Origin: Glycomyces niveus
GTDB lineage: Bacteria; Actinomycetota; Actinomycetes; Mycobacteriales; Micromonosporaceae
DNA length: 64,000 nt
Assembly (NCBI RefSeq): GCF_017592475.1
Contig: NZ_JAGFNP010000004.1
Location: 1-64,000 of the forward strand
Reading direction: 5' to 3'
Shown here: positions 34,792-43,369 of the stretch, in pieces
Layout of the letters: each line of letters starts with the position of its first letter
Numbering within the stretch: the first letter of the stretch is position 1
Notes under the pieces: generated by a model
Told to the model about the DNA's origin: nothing
Database searches by the model: none
The model's input: only the letters and a program-made list of their open reading frames with translations
Position numbers and translations under genes: made by a program

Positions 34792-36120
34792 TCAGAACGA
34801 AGTGGACCTGAGGAGTCCTATCGCGAGTCCGCGGCGGCCGTTGGCGGCGAGCAGCCCGGCCGGGGCGAGCCGGTAGTCCGCGTCGACGGCGAAGCGGGCG
34901 CCCTTCGGGGGCCGCACCCCGCCGGAGGTGTCCGCGCCGACCGCCTCGCGCAGCCACACGGCCGCATCGGGGTCGCGGCGCAGGATGCCGCCGGAGCCGA
35001 CGACGAGGCTCACGGCGGCGAGGTCCTTGCCGCCGCGCAGCGGCTCGGTCGGGCCGCCGATGCGCTCGCCGCGGGCGTGCCGCCGCACGGCGATGCGGGC
35101 GGCGAGGGCGCTCAGCTCGGCGTCGTCGGCCGGATCGCTCGCCCGGAACGCCGGGTTCGCGGCCCGCAGCCGGGCGGCCTCGGGGAGGCCCCAGCCGGTC
35201 GGGAGGTCCTCCTCGTCGGCGGCCTCCACGATGCCGACGGCGGTGTGGCGGACGCCGAGGTCGCCTTCCACGGTCCTTGAGCGCCAAGCGGTCCCGGCGA
35301 CTTCGGCGCGCGGGCCTTCGCGTTCGGCGTCGGGGGTGAGCACCGAGTAGACGTCGGTGGTCGCGCCGCCCACGTCGACCACGAGGAGGTCCGCGCCCGT
35401 GATCTCGGCGAGGAGTTCGACGCCGGTGAGCACGGCGTCGGGGGTGGCGGCCTTGACCATGCGGGTGAATTCGGCGCTGGCCGAGAGGTGCTTCCCGGCG
35501 ATCACGTGGCGCAGGAAGACCTCGCGGAGCGCGGTGCGGGCGGGGACGGGGTTGAGGACCCCGATGCGCGGCAGGACGTTCGCGACGCGGGTCGTGTCGA
35601 TCCCGGCCGCGGTGAGCACCGCTGCGACGTCCTCGGCGGCGTCCGCGTTGCCCGCCAGGACGACCGGGGTGCGCAAACCGGACTCGGCGAGCGCTTCGGC
35701 GTGGGCGCGCAGGGCGGTCTCGTCGCCGCCGTCGGTGCCGCCGGCCAGGAGGATCACGTCGGGGCGGGCGGCGGCGAGCTCCACGAAGTCCCCCGCCGCC
35801 AGGCCTCCTGCGCGCACGTCAACGACCTTGGCGCCGGCGCTGAGCCCGGCCCGGTAGGCGGCGCGGGCCGTGACCAGGGGCTCGTTGCCGATGACGGCGA
35901 GCCGCAGACCGCCGCCCGCAGACGAGCACACGAGCGTGTCGATCACCTTGGCGCCCTTGGGGACTGCTTCGGCGACGGCGGCGCGGAGGCCGTCCATGAC
36001 GTCGGTCCCGATCGTGGTCGGGCGCGAGGCCCCGCCGAGGAGCGCGCCGGAGCCGGCGTCGACGGCGGCGGCCTTGGTGTAGGTCGATCCGACGTCGACG
36101 CAGACGACGGCTTCGGTCAC
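34792..36120 (-). CDS. MutL/GlmL-like ATPase, probable aminomutase reactivation factor
   Basis: 442 aa, ASKHA-fold (actin-like) ATPase of the glutamate mutase MutL/GlmL family. The two phosphate-binding loops are VCVDVGSTYTKAA at the N-terminus and LLVVDVGGATTDVYS at about residue 250; VVGSGGILRR follows near the end. Such proteins are proposed to reload or repair B12 in carbon-skeleton and amino mutases. It is the last gene of the kdd-kamD-kamE-kal operon, and its GTG overlaps the kal stop (GTGA), so its target is most likely KamDE. The symbol kamC is reserved for a different protein in anaerobes and is not used here. Confidence 0.8.
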   Translation of the reverse strand: MTEAVVCVDVGSTYTKAAAVDAGSGALLGGASRPTTIGTDVMDGLRAAVAEAVPKGAKVIDTLVCSSAGGGLRLAVIGNEPLVTARAAYRAGLSAGAKVVDVRAGGLAAGDFVELAAARPDVILLAGGTDGGDETALRAHAEALAESGLRTPVVLAGNADAAEDVAAVLTAAGIDTTRVANVLPRIGVLNPVPARTALREVFLRHVIAGKHLSASAEFTRMVKAATPDAVLTGVELLAEITGADLLVVDVGGATTDVYSVLTPDAEREGPRAEVAGTAWRSRTVEGDLGVRHTAVGIVEAADEEDLPTGWGLPEAARLRAANPAFRASDPADDAELSALAARIAVRRHARGERIGGPTEPLRGGKDLAAVSLVVGSGGILRRDPDAAVWLREAVGADTSGGVRPPKGARFAVDADYRLAPAGLLAANGRRGLAIGLLRSTSF

Positions 36121-36500
36121 GGGACGACGACCGTCCCGGTCGCGGTGGTGGCGGTGATCGGCTCGTCCAGCAGCGACGCCGCCGAGTCGCCGCGCTCGGG
36201 GTCGGCGCGGCACACCACTTTGAGCGTGAACTCGATGGTGCGGCTGCGGCGGCCGGTGCGGACCACCGTGGCGGTGGCCTCCACGACGTCGCCGGCCTTC
36301 ACCGGCGCCTTGAACTGCACGTCCGCGTAGGACGCGAACAGGCCCTCGTCGCCGTCGGTGAGGATGCACAGCTCGGTGGCCACGTCGCCGAACAGGCCGA
36401 GCCCGTAGGCCCCGTCGACGAGGTTCCCGCCGTAGTGGGCGTGGCCGTGGGGGATGTAGCGGCGGTGGGTGACGGAGACACCGTCGTGGTTGGCGCTCAT
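36117..36500 (-). CDS. kal: 3-Aminobutyryl-CoA ammonia lyase
   Basis: 127-aa hotdog-fold protein that eliminates ammonia from L-3-aminobutyryl-CoA to give crotonyl-CoA, the last lysine-specific step. The sequence YIPHGHAHYGGNLVDGAYGLGLFGD carries the His/Asp pair expected of the active site, and the later VKAGDVVEATA matches the CoA-binding hotdog strand. Its ATG overlaps the kamE stop (ATGA). Identity rests on size, fold and its place among the other pathway genes. Confidence 0.85.
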   Translation of the reverse strand: MSANHDGVSVTHRRYIPHGHAHYGGNLVDGAYGLGLFGDVATELCILTDGDEGLFASYADVQFKAPVKAGDVVEATATVVRTGRRSRTIEFTLKVVCRADPERGDSAASLLDEPITATTATGTVVVP

Positions 36501-37240
36501 GCGTTCGCTTTCATGGTGACGAGACGGTGGACGAGATAGGAGGCCACATCGGACGGTGTGGTGCCGCGGGTGAAGATGCGGTCGACGCCGAGCTCGGTCG
36601 CGGCGCCCTCGTCGAAGCGGGGGCCGCCGACGACGAGCAGCGGCCGGCGCCCCGGCGGCAGCGCCTCCCGGAAGGCCGCCGACATCTCGCGGGTGTTGTG
36701 CAGGTGGGCGTCCTTCTGCGTCACGACCTGGCTCACCAGCACCGCGTCGGCCTCCTCGTCGACCGCGCGGTTGACGAGGTCGGGCACGGCGACCTGCGCG
36801 CCGAGGTTCACGACCCGCAGTTCCCGGTAGTACTCCAAGCCCTTCTCCCCCGCCACGCCCTTGATGTTGAGGATCGCGTCGATGCCGACGGTGTGCGCGT
36901 CGGTGCCGATGCACGCGCCCACGACGCAGAGCTTGCGGCCGAGCTTCTCGCGGATGGCGTCGTTGACGTCCTTGGGGCTCAAGTGCGGGTAGTCCTTCTC
37001 GACCACTTTGACCTCGTCGAGGTTGACGAGGTGCGTGGAGGCGCCGTAGACCACGAAGAACGTGTAGCCCTCGCCGATGGCCTTGGCGTGCACCAGCATC
37101 GCGCCGTCGAGCCCCATCTTCGCGGCGAGCTGGAGGGCCGCGCCCTCGGCGCGCTTGTCGTGCGGGACGGGCAGGGTGAAGGACAGCTGCACCATGCCGT
37201 CGCCGGTGGTGTCCCCGTAAGGCCTGATGATGCGGCTCAT
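36497..37240 (-). CDS. kamE: Beta-lysine 5,6-aminomutase, small (cobalamin/PLP) subunit
   Basis: 247 aa, the beta subunit of D-lysine/beta-lysine 5,6-aminomutase. The B12-binding motif GTDAHTVGID puts the cobalt ligand at H116, and K127 in ILNIKGVAG is the PLP Schiff-base lysine; both have the 11-residue spacing of the known enzyme (H133 and K144). The N-terminal region is the dimerisation domain. Start ATG 37240 overlaps the kamD TGA (ATGA); a good fit to the family. Works with KamD to convert beta-lysine to 3,5-diaminohexanoate. Confidence 0.94.
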   Translation of the reverse strand: MSRIIRPYGDTTGDGMVQLSFTLPVPHDKRAEGAALQLAAKMGLDGAMLVHAKAIGEGYTFFVVYGASTHLVNLDEVKVVEKDYPHLSPKDVNDAIREKLGRKLCVVGACIGTDAHTVGIDAILNIKGVAGEKGLEYYRELRVVNLGAQVAVPDLVNRAVDEEADAVLVSQVVTQKDAHLHNTREMSAAFREALPPGRRPLLVVGGPRFDEGAATELGVDRIFTRGTTPSDVASYLVHRLVTMKANA

Positions 37241-38838
37241 CGGGCGGCCTCCTTCCGCGCGCCGGCGAGCGGGGCGTCCTGGTCGGGGCTCGTCCGGTCC
37301 AACTCCTCTGCGGCCGGATTCCAGTAGTCGTCGGCGCGCTTCGCGACGCCGTCGAGGCCGCGCCCGCCGTCGGCGGGGCGCTTCATGATGCCGAAGGTGC
37401 CGTCGGCGATGGCGTTGAGCAGGCCGTCGTCCACGATCCGCTCGAGCAGGTCGACGGCTTCGCCGAGGACCTGGTTGGCGCGGCCTGCGATGAAGCCGTC
37501 CTTGGGCGGATGGAAGTCCTCGGCGAGGCCGGCGCAGGCGCTGAGCACGTACCGCACGTTCTGCAGTGCGATGTCGCGGTCGGAGAGCCAGGGGGTGACG
37601 ACCGCTTCGGTCATCATGCCCACCAAGAGGATCGACTGCCCGGTCATGACCCCTGCGAGGTTGAAGAACCCGTCGAGGAGGTTGCCGCGGAAGACGTCGC
37701 CGGTCATGTGCTTGGTCGGCGGCATCCACTTCAGCGGCGCGTCCGGGAACAGCTGGCGGGCCAGCAGCGCGTGCGCGAGCTCGAGCCGGAACGACTCGGG
37801 CACTTCGGGGTTGATCTCGAAGGCGTGCCCGAGGCCCAGCAGCGGGTCCGGGAGCCCGGCCTCGTGCGCGAACCGCTCGTTGAGCAGCTGCGAGACCGTG
37901 ACCGTATGCGCGGCTTCGACCGCGTCGGCGGTGGTCAGGTAGTTGTCCTCGCCGGTGTTGATGATGATCCCGGCGCGGGCGTGGACCTGGCGGCTGAACC
38001 GCTGGTCCACGAAGGTGCGGATCGGGTTGATGTCGCGGAACAGGATGCCGTACATCGAGTCGTTGAGCATCATGTCGAGCCGGTGCATGCCCGCCAGCGC
38101 GGCGATCTCGGGCATGCAGAGCCCGGACGCGTAGTTGGTGAGGCGGATGTAGCGGCCGACCTCGCGGGAGGTCTCGTCGAGGGCGGCGCGCATGAGCCGG
38201 AAGTTCTCGCCGGTGGCGTAGGTGCCGGCGAAGCCTTCGCGGGTGGCGCCTTCGGGCACGTAGTCCAGGAGGGACTGGCCGGTGGAGCGGATGACGGCGA
38301 TGACGTCGGCTCCGGCTTTGGCGGCCGCTTGGGCCTGCGGGATGTCCTCGTAGATGTCGCCGGTGGCGACGATGAGGTAGATCCAGGGGCGCTGGGGCGG
38401 GTCGCCGATCTCGGCGACGAGTTCGTCGCGCCTGATTCGGGACCGGTCGATGCGGTCGAAGCCGCGGCGGACGGCGGTTTGGGCGCGGGTGCGGGCGGCC
38501 TCGGCGTCGCCGCCGGTCGGGAGGGTGAAGCGGGCGCCGTCGGCGGCGGCCGCGTGGGCGAGGCGTTCAAGGTCAGGGAAGTCCTTGAGCGCGTGGAAGA
38601 CCGGGAGCGCGATGCCGTGCTCGATGCCGACCTGCTCTTGGACGGCGTCGGCGAGGCGGTTGACCCAGGGGATGCCGTCGGGGTCGGCGCCGGTGAGTCC
38701 GGCGAGGCGCAGGGTGGCGCGTTCGACGGAGACGGTGGTGTGGCTGCGGGCCAGGTCGACGACGGGTTGGGCGGCGGTGGCGGCGAGGCGGCGGGCCTTG
38801 GCGACGACGGCCGGGTCGAGCGGGAGTTCGGCGGTCAC
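37237..38838 (-). CDS. kamD: Beta-lysine 5,6-aminomutase, large subunit
   Basis: 533-aa alpha subunit, a TIM barrel that houses the substrate and adenosylcobalamin radical chemistry. The GENFRLMRAALDE and MYGILFRDINPIRTF segments and the C-terminal FGIMKRPADGGRGLDGV are characteristic. GTG 38838 overlaps the kdd stop (GTGA) and has GAGGAG upstream; the open frame runs further but has no other credible start. Slightly longer than clostridial homologues (about 515 aa) because of the N- and C-terminal tails. Confidence 0.93.
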   Translation of the reverse strand: MTAELPLDPAVVAKARRLAATAAQPVVDLARSHTTVSVERATLRLAGLTGADPDGIPWVNRLADAVQEQVGIEHGIALPVFHALKDFPDLERLAHAAAADGARFTLPTGGDAEAARTRAQTAVRRGFDRIDRSRIRRDELVAEIGDPPQRPWIYLIVATGDIYEDIPQAQAAAKAGADVIAVIRSTGQSLLDYVPEGATREGFAGTYATGENFRLMRAALDETSREVGRYIRLTNYASGLCMPEIAALAGMHRLDMMLNDSMYGILFRDINPIRTFVDQRFSRQVHARAGIIINTGEDNYLTTADAVEAAHTVTVSQLLNERFAHEAGLPDPLLGLGHAFEINPEVPESFRLELAHALLARQLFPDAPLKWMPPTKHMTGDVFRGNLLDGFFNLAGVMTGQSILLVGMMTEAVVTPWLSDRDIALQNVRYVLSACAGLAEDFHPPKDGFIAGRANQVLGEAVDLLERIVDDGLLNAIADGTFGIMKRPADGGRGLDGVAKRADDYWNPAAEELDRTSPDQDAPLAGARKEAAR

Positions 38839-39920
38839 GCTTGCTCCTCTTCGGAGAGGCTTGCGAGCTGTCGGTTCGCGTGGTCGACGCGGTCGATGAA
38901 GAGGTCCTTCAGGTGCGGGTTCGCCCTGAGCAGTTCGAGGGCGTAGTCGGCGTGGCCGGGGACGTAGCCGTTGCCGATGAGCATCTCGACGTCGGCGGCG
39001 AGGCCTTCGGCGCCGAGGGCGGCGGCCGGGAAGGACGTGGCCATGGAGAAGAAGACGATGGTGCCGCCGGTGGCGGTGGCGAGGATGGCGCCGTGTTCGC
39101 AGCCGGGGACGTCGACGCAGACGACGGTGACGTCCGCGCCGCCCCCGTCGAGCGCCTTGTTCACCTTTTTGGCGAGGAGGAGCGGGTCGGTGGCGTCGGC
39201 GACGACGATCTCGTCGGCGAGTCCGGAGCCGCGCAGCTGGGCGGCCTCGATCTCGTCGCGGACGACCGCGACGACCTGGGCGGCGCCGGCGTCGCGGGCG
39301 GCGGCGAGCGAGAGCGAGCCGGACTTCCCGGCCGCGCCGATGACGGCGACGGTGGCGGCGCCTTCGGGGCGGCGGCCCACGACGCGGCGGACGAGCGCGG
39401 GCGCGCCGCACACGTCGAGGACGGCGAGCGCGAGGTGTTCGGGCAGGTCGTCGGGGAGGACGGCGGCGATGGAGCGGGCGAAGAGGATGGCGTGCCCGCT
39501 GGTCGGCACCTGCTCGGATCTGCCGTCCCAGCGCGCCAAACGATCATCAATGCGCAGCGGGGTGAGGGTCAGGGAGACGAGGGTGGCGACCTTCTGGCCG
39601 GTCTTGAGGCCGAGCGGGGAGCGGGGGCCGACGGCGTCGACCGTGCCGATGAGCATGCCGCCGGAGCCGGTGACGGGGTTGTGCATCTTGCCGCGCCGCT
39701 CGATGATGGCGCGGACTTCGGCCCGAATGGCCTCGCCGTCGCCGCCGTGGGCGTCGTGGAGCTGCCGGTAGGAGGCCGCGTCGAGGTTGAGGCGCTCGAC
39801 GCTGATGCGGACCTCGTCGTCGGCGATATCGGGGTCGGGGTCGAGCCGGTCGGCTGCTTGTGGCAGCGCTCCGGCGGGGCTGACGACTCGGTGCGATCCG
39901 ACCGGTGAGCCTGTCGACAT
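38835..39920 (-). CDS. kdd: L-erythro-3,5-diaminohexanoate dehydrogenase
   Basis: 361 aa, MDR-like with a Rossmann NAD-binding domain (VAVIGAAGKSGSLSLAAARDAG at about 195-216). The family signature GKMHNPVTGSGGMLIG near residue 85-100 is characteristic of Kdd. The enzyme oxidatively deaminates 3,5-diaminohexanoate to 3-keto-5-aminohexanoate with NAD+. First gene of the minus operon. ATG 39920 has AAAGGG upstream. The N-terminal 25 residues include an actinobacterial extension. Confidence 0.92.
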   Translation of the reverse strand: MSTGSPVGSHRVVSPAGALPQAADRLDPDPDIADDEVRISVERLNLDAASYRQLHDAHGGDGEAIRAEVRAIIERRGKMHNPVTGSGGMLIGTVDAVGPRSPLGLKTGQKVATLVSLTLTPLRIDDRLARWDGRSEQVPTSGHAILFARSIAAVLPDDLPEHLALAVLDVCGAPALVRRVVGRRPEGAATVAVIGAAGKSGSLSLAAARDAGAAQVVAVVRDEIEAAQLRGSGLADEIVVADATDPLLLAKKVNKALDGGGADVTVVCVDVPGCEHGAILATATGGTIVFFSMATSFPAAALGAEGLAADVEMLIGNGYVPGHADYALELLRANPHLKDLFIDRVDHANRQLASLSEEEQA

Positions 39921-40074
39921 CGTTGCCGCCCTTTCTGGTAGCGGGGAGTTTATAGAGTCTCAATATGCGGGACCTAGCGCACAACAGTAACGGAAGGTTA
40001 TCCTCGTCACAAGGACGGTCATCCCCGTCTGCGAGGTTTCCCCGGGCCAACAGCCCGGACATGGAGGTGAGAAG
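39921..40074. promoter_or_regulatory. Divergent control region of the two lysine operons
   Basis: Features in this 154-bp gap: TATAAA on the minus strand (39954-39949) before kdd; an inverted repeat GTAAC-GGAAG-GTTAT (39987-40001) midway, a possible shared operator; and CCGGGC-CAACA-GCCCGG (40042-40058) just before the kamA ribosome binding site GGAGG (40063-40067). There is no room for a lysine or cobalamin riboswitch and no regulator gene adjoins. Promoter assignment is weak. Confidence 0.4.
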
Positions 40075-41583
40075 GTGTCGGATCGACCTACGGGAGACAC
40101 CGCGCCCGTTGACGGCTCGCAAGCGTCGCCGAAGGTGCCCGTGATCGAGCAGCCCTACCAGTACCGGCGGCGCAGGCTCGACGAGCCGGACTGGACGCGG
40201 TTCCCCGGCTGGGCGGACGTGGCCGAGGCCGACTGGGCCTCGGCGCAGTGGCAGCGCGTGCACTGCGTCAAGAACGTCAAGCAGCTCCGGGAGGTCGTGG
40301 GCGACCGGCTCCACGAGTCGTTCTACGAGGACCTCGCGGCGGACATGGCGCACTCGGCGACCATGTCGATGCTGCTGCCGCCGCAGATGCTCAACACGAT
40401 GGCGCCCGCGATCGAGGAGACCGCGCCCGGTTCGTGGACCGACGCGTTCTACGCCGACCCGGTGCGCCGGTACATGCTCCCGGTCGCCTCCGACCGGCAC
40501 GCCGACTGGCCCTCGCACCCGTTCGCGACCCGCGACTCCCTGCACGAGCACGACATGTGGGCCGTCGAAGGCCTCACCCACCGGTACCCGACGAAGGTGC
40601 TCGCCGAGCTCCTCTCGACCTGCCCTCAGTACTGCGGGCACTGCACCCGCATGGACCTCGTCGGCAACTCGACCCCCACAGTGGACAAGCGACGGCTGGC
40701 GCTCAAACCGGTCGACCGGCAGACGGCGATCCTCGACTACCTCGAGACCCACCCGGGCGTGCGGGACGTGGTCGTCTCGGGCGGCGACGTGGCGAACCTG
40801 CCGTGGAAGCAGCTCGAGCGGTTCCTCGACCGGCTCCTCGACGTGGAGACCATCCGCGACATCCGCCTGGCCACCAAGGCCCTGATGGGGCTGCCGCAGC
40901 ACTGGCTCCAGGACGAGATCGTCGAGGGCATGGCCCGCGTCGCCAAGCGCGCGGCCGGGCAGGGCGTGAACCTCGCGATCCACACGCACATCAACCACGT
41001 CAACTCGGTGACCCCTGCCGTGGCGCGGGCGGCGGCGGCGATGCTCGACGCGGGCGTGCGGGACGTGCGCAACCAGGGCGTGCTCATGCGCGGCGTCAAC
41101 GACACCCAGGCGGACCTGCTCGACCTGTGCTTCGCGCTGCAGGGCGAGGCGAACATCCTCCCGTACTACTTCTACATGTGCGACATGATCCCCAACGCCG
41201 AGCACTGGCGCACCTCCGTCGCGCAGGCCCAGGAGCTGCAGACCGCGATCATGGGCTACCTGCCCGGGTACGCGACCCCGCGCATCATCTGCGACGTGCC
41301 GATGGTCGGCAAGCGCTGGGTCCACCAGCTCTCCGAGTACGACCGCGAGCTCGGGATCTCCTACTGGACCAAGAACTACCGCACCTCCATCGAGGCCGAC
41401 GACCCCGACGCCCTCACCCGCCGGTACCCGTTCTACGACCCGATCGACACCCTGCCCAAGGCCGGCCAGGAGTGGTGGCGGCACATGCACCCGCCGGTCC
41501 TCGCGAAGGAGGCCGGGAACGCGGCCGCCGCGCAGTCCCGGCAGGCCGTCGCGAACCAGGACGCGGCCGCGGAGGTCGCATGA
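40075..41583 (+). CDS. kamA: L-lysine 2,3-aminomutase
   Basis: 502-aa radical SAM/PLP enzyme that interconverts L-lysine and L-beta-lysine. The [4Fe-4S] triad is C183, C187, C190 (CPQYCGHC), followed by VVSGGDVANLPW (SAM-binding GGD) and DMIPNAEHWR with the C-terminal HxxxY region. The N-terminal ~55 residues are extra compared with clostridial KamA. GTG 40075 follows GGAGG by 7 bases. It heads the plus-strand operon with kce, and completes the pathway encoded divergently. Confidence 0.94.
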   Translation: MSDRPTGDTAPVDGSQASPKVPVIEQPYQYRRRRLDEPDWTRFPGWADVAEADWASAQWQRVHCVKNVKQLREVVGDRLHESFYEDLAADMAHSATMSMLLPPQMLNTMAPAIEETAPGSWTDAFYADPVRRYMLPVASDRHADWPSHPFATRDSLHEHDMWAVEGLTHRYPTKVLAELLSTCPQYCGHCTRMDLVGNSTPTVDKRRLALKPVDRQTAILDYLETHPGVRDVVVSGGDVANLPWKQLERFLDRLLDVETIRDIRLATKALMGLPQHWLQDEIVEGMARVAKRAAGQGVNLAIHTHINHVNSVTPAVARAAAAMLDAGVRDVRNQGVLMRGVNDTQADLLDLCFALQGEANILPYYFYMCDMIPNAEHWRTSVAQAQELQTAIMGYLPGYATPRIICDVPMVGKRWVHQLSEYDRELGISYWTKNYRTSIEADDPDALTRRYPFYDPIDTLPKAGQEWWRHMHPPVLAKEAGNAAAAQSRQAVANQDAAAEVA

Positions 41584-42419
41584 CCGGCACCCTGATCACC
41601 GTGGCGCCCACCGGGGCCGAGGTCGACAAGGCCGAAGTCCCGGCGCTCCCGGTGACCCTGGACGAGCTCGTCGACGCCGCGAAGCGGTGCGAGCAGGCCG
41701 GAGCCTCGATCATCCACGTGCACCTGCGCGACGACGAGGCGAAGCCGACGCTGGACCCGGTCCGGCTGCGCGATGCCGTTGCGGCCCTTCGCGACACGAC
41801 CGACCTCATCGTGCAGCTCTCGACGGGCGGCTCGGTGCGCGACGGCGAGGCCGCCCGGCTCGCGGTGCTCGACGCCGAACCCGACATGGCCTCCTGCACG
41901 ATGGGGACCGTGAACTTCGGCGACGACGTCTTCATGAACCGCTGGGAGTTCATCGTCGGCCTGCACGAGCGCATGCAGGACAAGGCGGTCGTGCCCGAGT
42001 ACGAGCTGTTCGACCTCGGGCACCTGGCGGCGCTCGAGCGGCTGCTCGACAAGGAGGGCCTGCCGTTCGGCGGGCACGTGCACGTCGACTTCGTGCTGGG
42101 CGTGCCCGGCGGCGCGGCCGGGGACGCCTCGACCGTGACCGCGTTCGCAGAAGGCGTGCGCCGGTACCTGCCGGAGGGGACCACGTTCTCCGCCACGGGC
42201 ATCGGGCGGGCGACGCTGCCGGTCATGTTCGCCTCGCTGGCCCACGGCGGGCACCTGCGGGTGGGCATGGAGGACACGGTGTCGTTCGCGCGCCGGCAGC
42301 CGGTCACGGGCAACGACCAGCTGGTGGAGCGGGCCGCTGCGGCGGCCGCGCTGGCGCAGCGGCCGGCGATCACGACCGCAGAGGCGCGCAAGCTCCTGCG
42401 GATGCGCGACGCCGACTGA
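41580..42419 (+). CDS. kce: 3-Keto-5-aminohexanoate cleavage enzyme (BKACE family)
   Basis: 279 aa, zinc-dependent TIM barrel that condenses 3-keto-5-aminohexanoate with acetyl-CoA to yield acetoacetate and 3-aminobutyryl-CoA. The opening ITVAPTGAEVDK, the zinc-site IHVHLRDDEAKPT and the late FSATGIGRATLPV fit the family. The ATG overlaps the kamA stop (ATGA), so the two are translationally coupled. A strong terminator follows. Confidence 0.92.
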   Translation: MTGTLITVAPTGAEVDKAEVPALPVTLDELVDAAKRCEQAGASIIHVHLRDDEAKPTLDPVRLRDAVAALRDTTDLIVQLSTGGSVRDGEAARLAVLDAEPDMASCTMGTVNFGDDVFMNRWEFIVGLHERMQDKAVVPEYELFDLGHLAALERLLDKEGLPFGGHVHVDFVLGVPGGAAGDASTVTAFAEGVRRYLPEGTTFSATGIGRATLPVMFASLAHGGHLRVGMEDTVSFARRQPVTGNDQLVERAAAAAALAQRPAITTAEARKLLRMRDAD

Positions 42420-42429
42420 GTGGACGCTG

Positions 42430-42458
42430 CGAGCCCGGCCGCGTCGCGGCCGGGCTCG
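42430..42458 (+). terminator. Terminator of the kamA-kce operon
   Basis: Perfect 13-bp stem CGAGCCCGGCCGC with its complement, loop of 3, 11 bases after the kce stop. Confidence 0.85.
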
Positions 42459-42490
42459 AGCCGTCGCCGCCCCCGATTAGTGTGGACGGC

Positions 42491-43012
42491 GTGACCTCCC
42501 TTGATCCCCGGCAGAGCGCCGTCGTCCTCATCGACCTGATGCCCCGGCTCCTGGAACTCGACCTCGAGCCCCGCACCGGACCCGCCGTCCTCGAAGCCTC
42601 GCTCGCCCTCGCCGAAAGCGCCCGCGACGCCGGTGCGCCCGTGGTGGCGGTGCGGGTGGAACGACCGAACGTGGGGGCGCAGCCGCCGGGCAGCGAACTG
42701 GCCCCGGCGGTCGCGAAGCTCGCCGATACGGTCGTGGTGAAGCGCTCGATCGGCGGCTTCTACGGCACCGACCTCGACGAGGCGCTGCGCCGGTTCGGCG
42801 CGCGAACCCTGGTCATGGCCGGCGTCATGACCAACCTCGGCGTGGAGTCGACCGCGAGGGCCGCCTCCGACCACGGCTACGACCTGGTGTTCGCCGAGGA
42901 CGCCATGAGCGCGCTCAGCGCGGCCGAGCACGAAGGGGCGGTGACCCTCGACCTCCCCCGGTTCGGCGCCGTGGTCGGCTCGGCCGACCTGACCTGGCGG
43001 ACGGGTTCCTGA
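42491..43012 (+). CDS. Isochorismatase-fold hydrolase lacking the catalytic cysteine
   Basis: 173 aa, isochorismatase/nicotinamidase-like alpha-beta fold. The catalytic Asp (VLIDLMPR) and Lys (VVVKRSIGG) are present. The nucleophile Cys of cysteine hydrolases, expected in TNxCVESTAR, is Gly (TNLGVESTAR). True isochorismatases and PhzD also lack this Cys, so it may cleave an enol ether or have another function. GTG 42491 is 7 bases after TAGTGT, so the message may be leaderless. Confidence 0.8.
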   Translation: MTSLDPRQSAVVLIDLMPRLLELDLEPRTGPAVLEASLALAESARDAGAPVVAVRVERPNVGAQPPGSELAPAVAKLADTVVVKRSIGGFYGTDLDEALRRFGARTLVMAGVMTNLGVESTARAASDHGYDLVFAEDAMSALSAAEHEGAVTLDLPRFGAVVGSADLTWRTGS

Positions 43013-43022
43013 CCCGAACGGC

Positions 43023-43050
43023 AGGGCCCGGCCGCAAGCGGCCGGGCCTT
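43023..43050. terminator. Bidirectional terminator
   Basis: 13-bp stem (43023-43035 with 43038-43050) followed by a short T-rich run, between convergent genes. Confidence 0.85.
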
Positions 43051-43072
43051 TCTCGTTGCCTTGCAGTCACGC

Positions 43073-43369
43073 TCAGCGGTTGTTCTGCGCCTTCTTCAAC
43101 CCTGCCATGAGGTCGTCGAGGTTCATGGCGGGCGAGAACGTGATCTTCGCGTGCACGTCGTCGAACATCGGATTGGAGATCACCGGCATCATCGACACGT
43201 CCTCCATGTCGAAGAAGATCATCATGGTCCGCATGCCGTCCTGCGGGAAGAAGTAAGCGGCCTCCGGCTTGAGCATGTCGAGCATCTGCTTCAGCCTGGC
43301 CGGCCACTCCTCGTCGGAGATATTGGTGGCTCCGTCGGCCGGGACCTGCGCCTTCATACACATGCGCAT
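43073..43369 (-). CDS. Small conserved hypothetical protein
   Basis: 98 aa, starting at MRMCMKAQV where AGGAGG sits 9 bases upstream; an ATG at 43378 is the alternative. Composition is Met-rich, with a beta-alpha-beta look (YFFPQDGMRTMMIFFDMEDVS). It resembles actinobacterial small proteins of unknown function with an alpha-beta sandwich fold. Lone gene between two terminators or gaps; no function can be assigned. Confidence 0.7.
   Translation of the reverse strand: MRMCMKAQVPADGATNISDEEWPARLKQMLDMLKPEAAYFFPQDGMRTMMIFFDMEDVSMMPVISNPMFDDVHAKITFSPAMNLDDLMAGLKKAQNNR

Noticed and set aside
37237..39411. 724-codon kamD frame
   Set aside because: Residues before 38838 are a frame of kdd; GTG 38838 overlaps the kdd stop.
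39921..40074. Lysine or cobalamin riboswitch before the lysine operons or metH
   Set aside because: The gaps are too short and none of the conserved core motifs are present.
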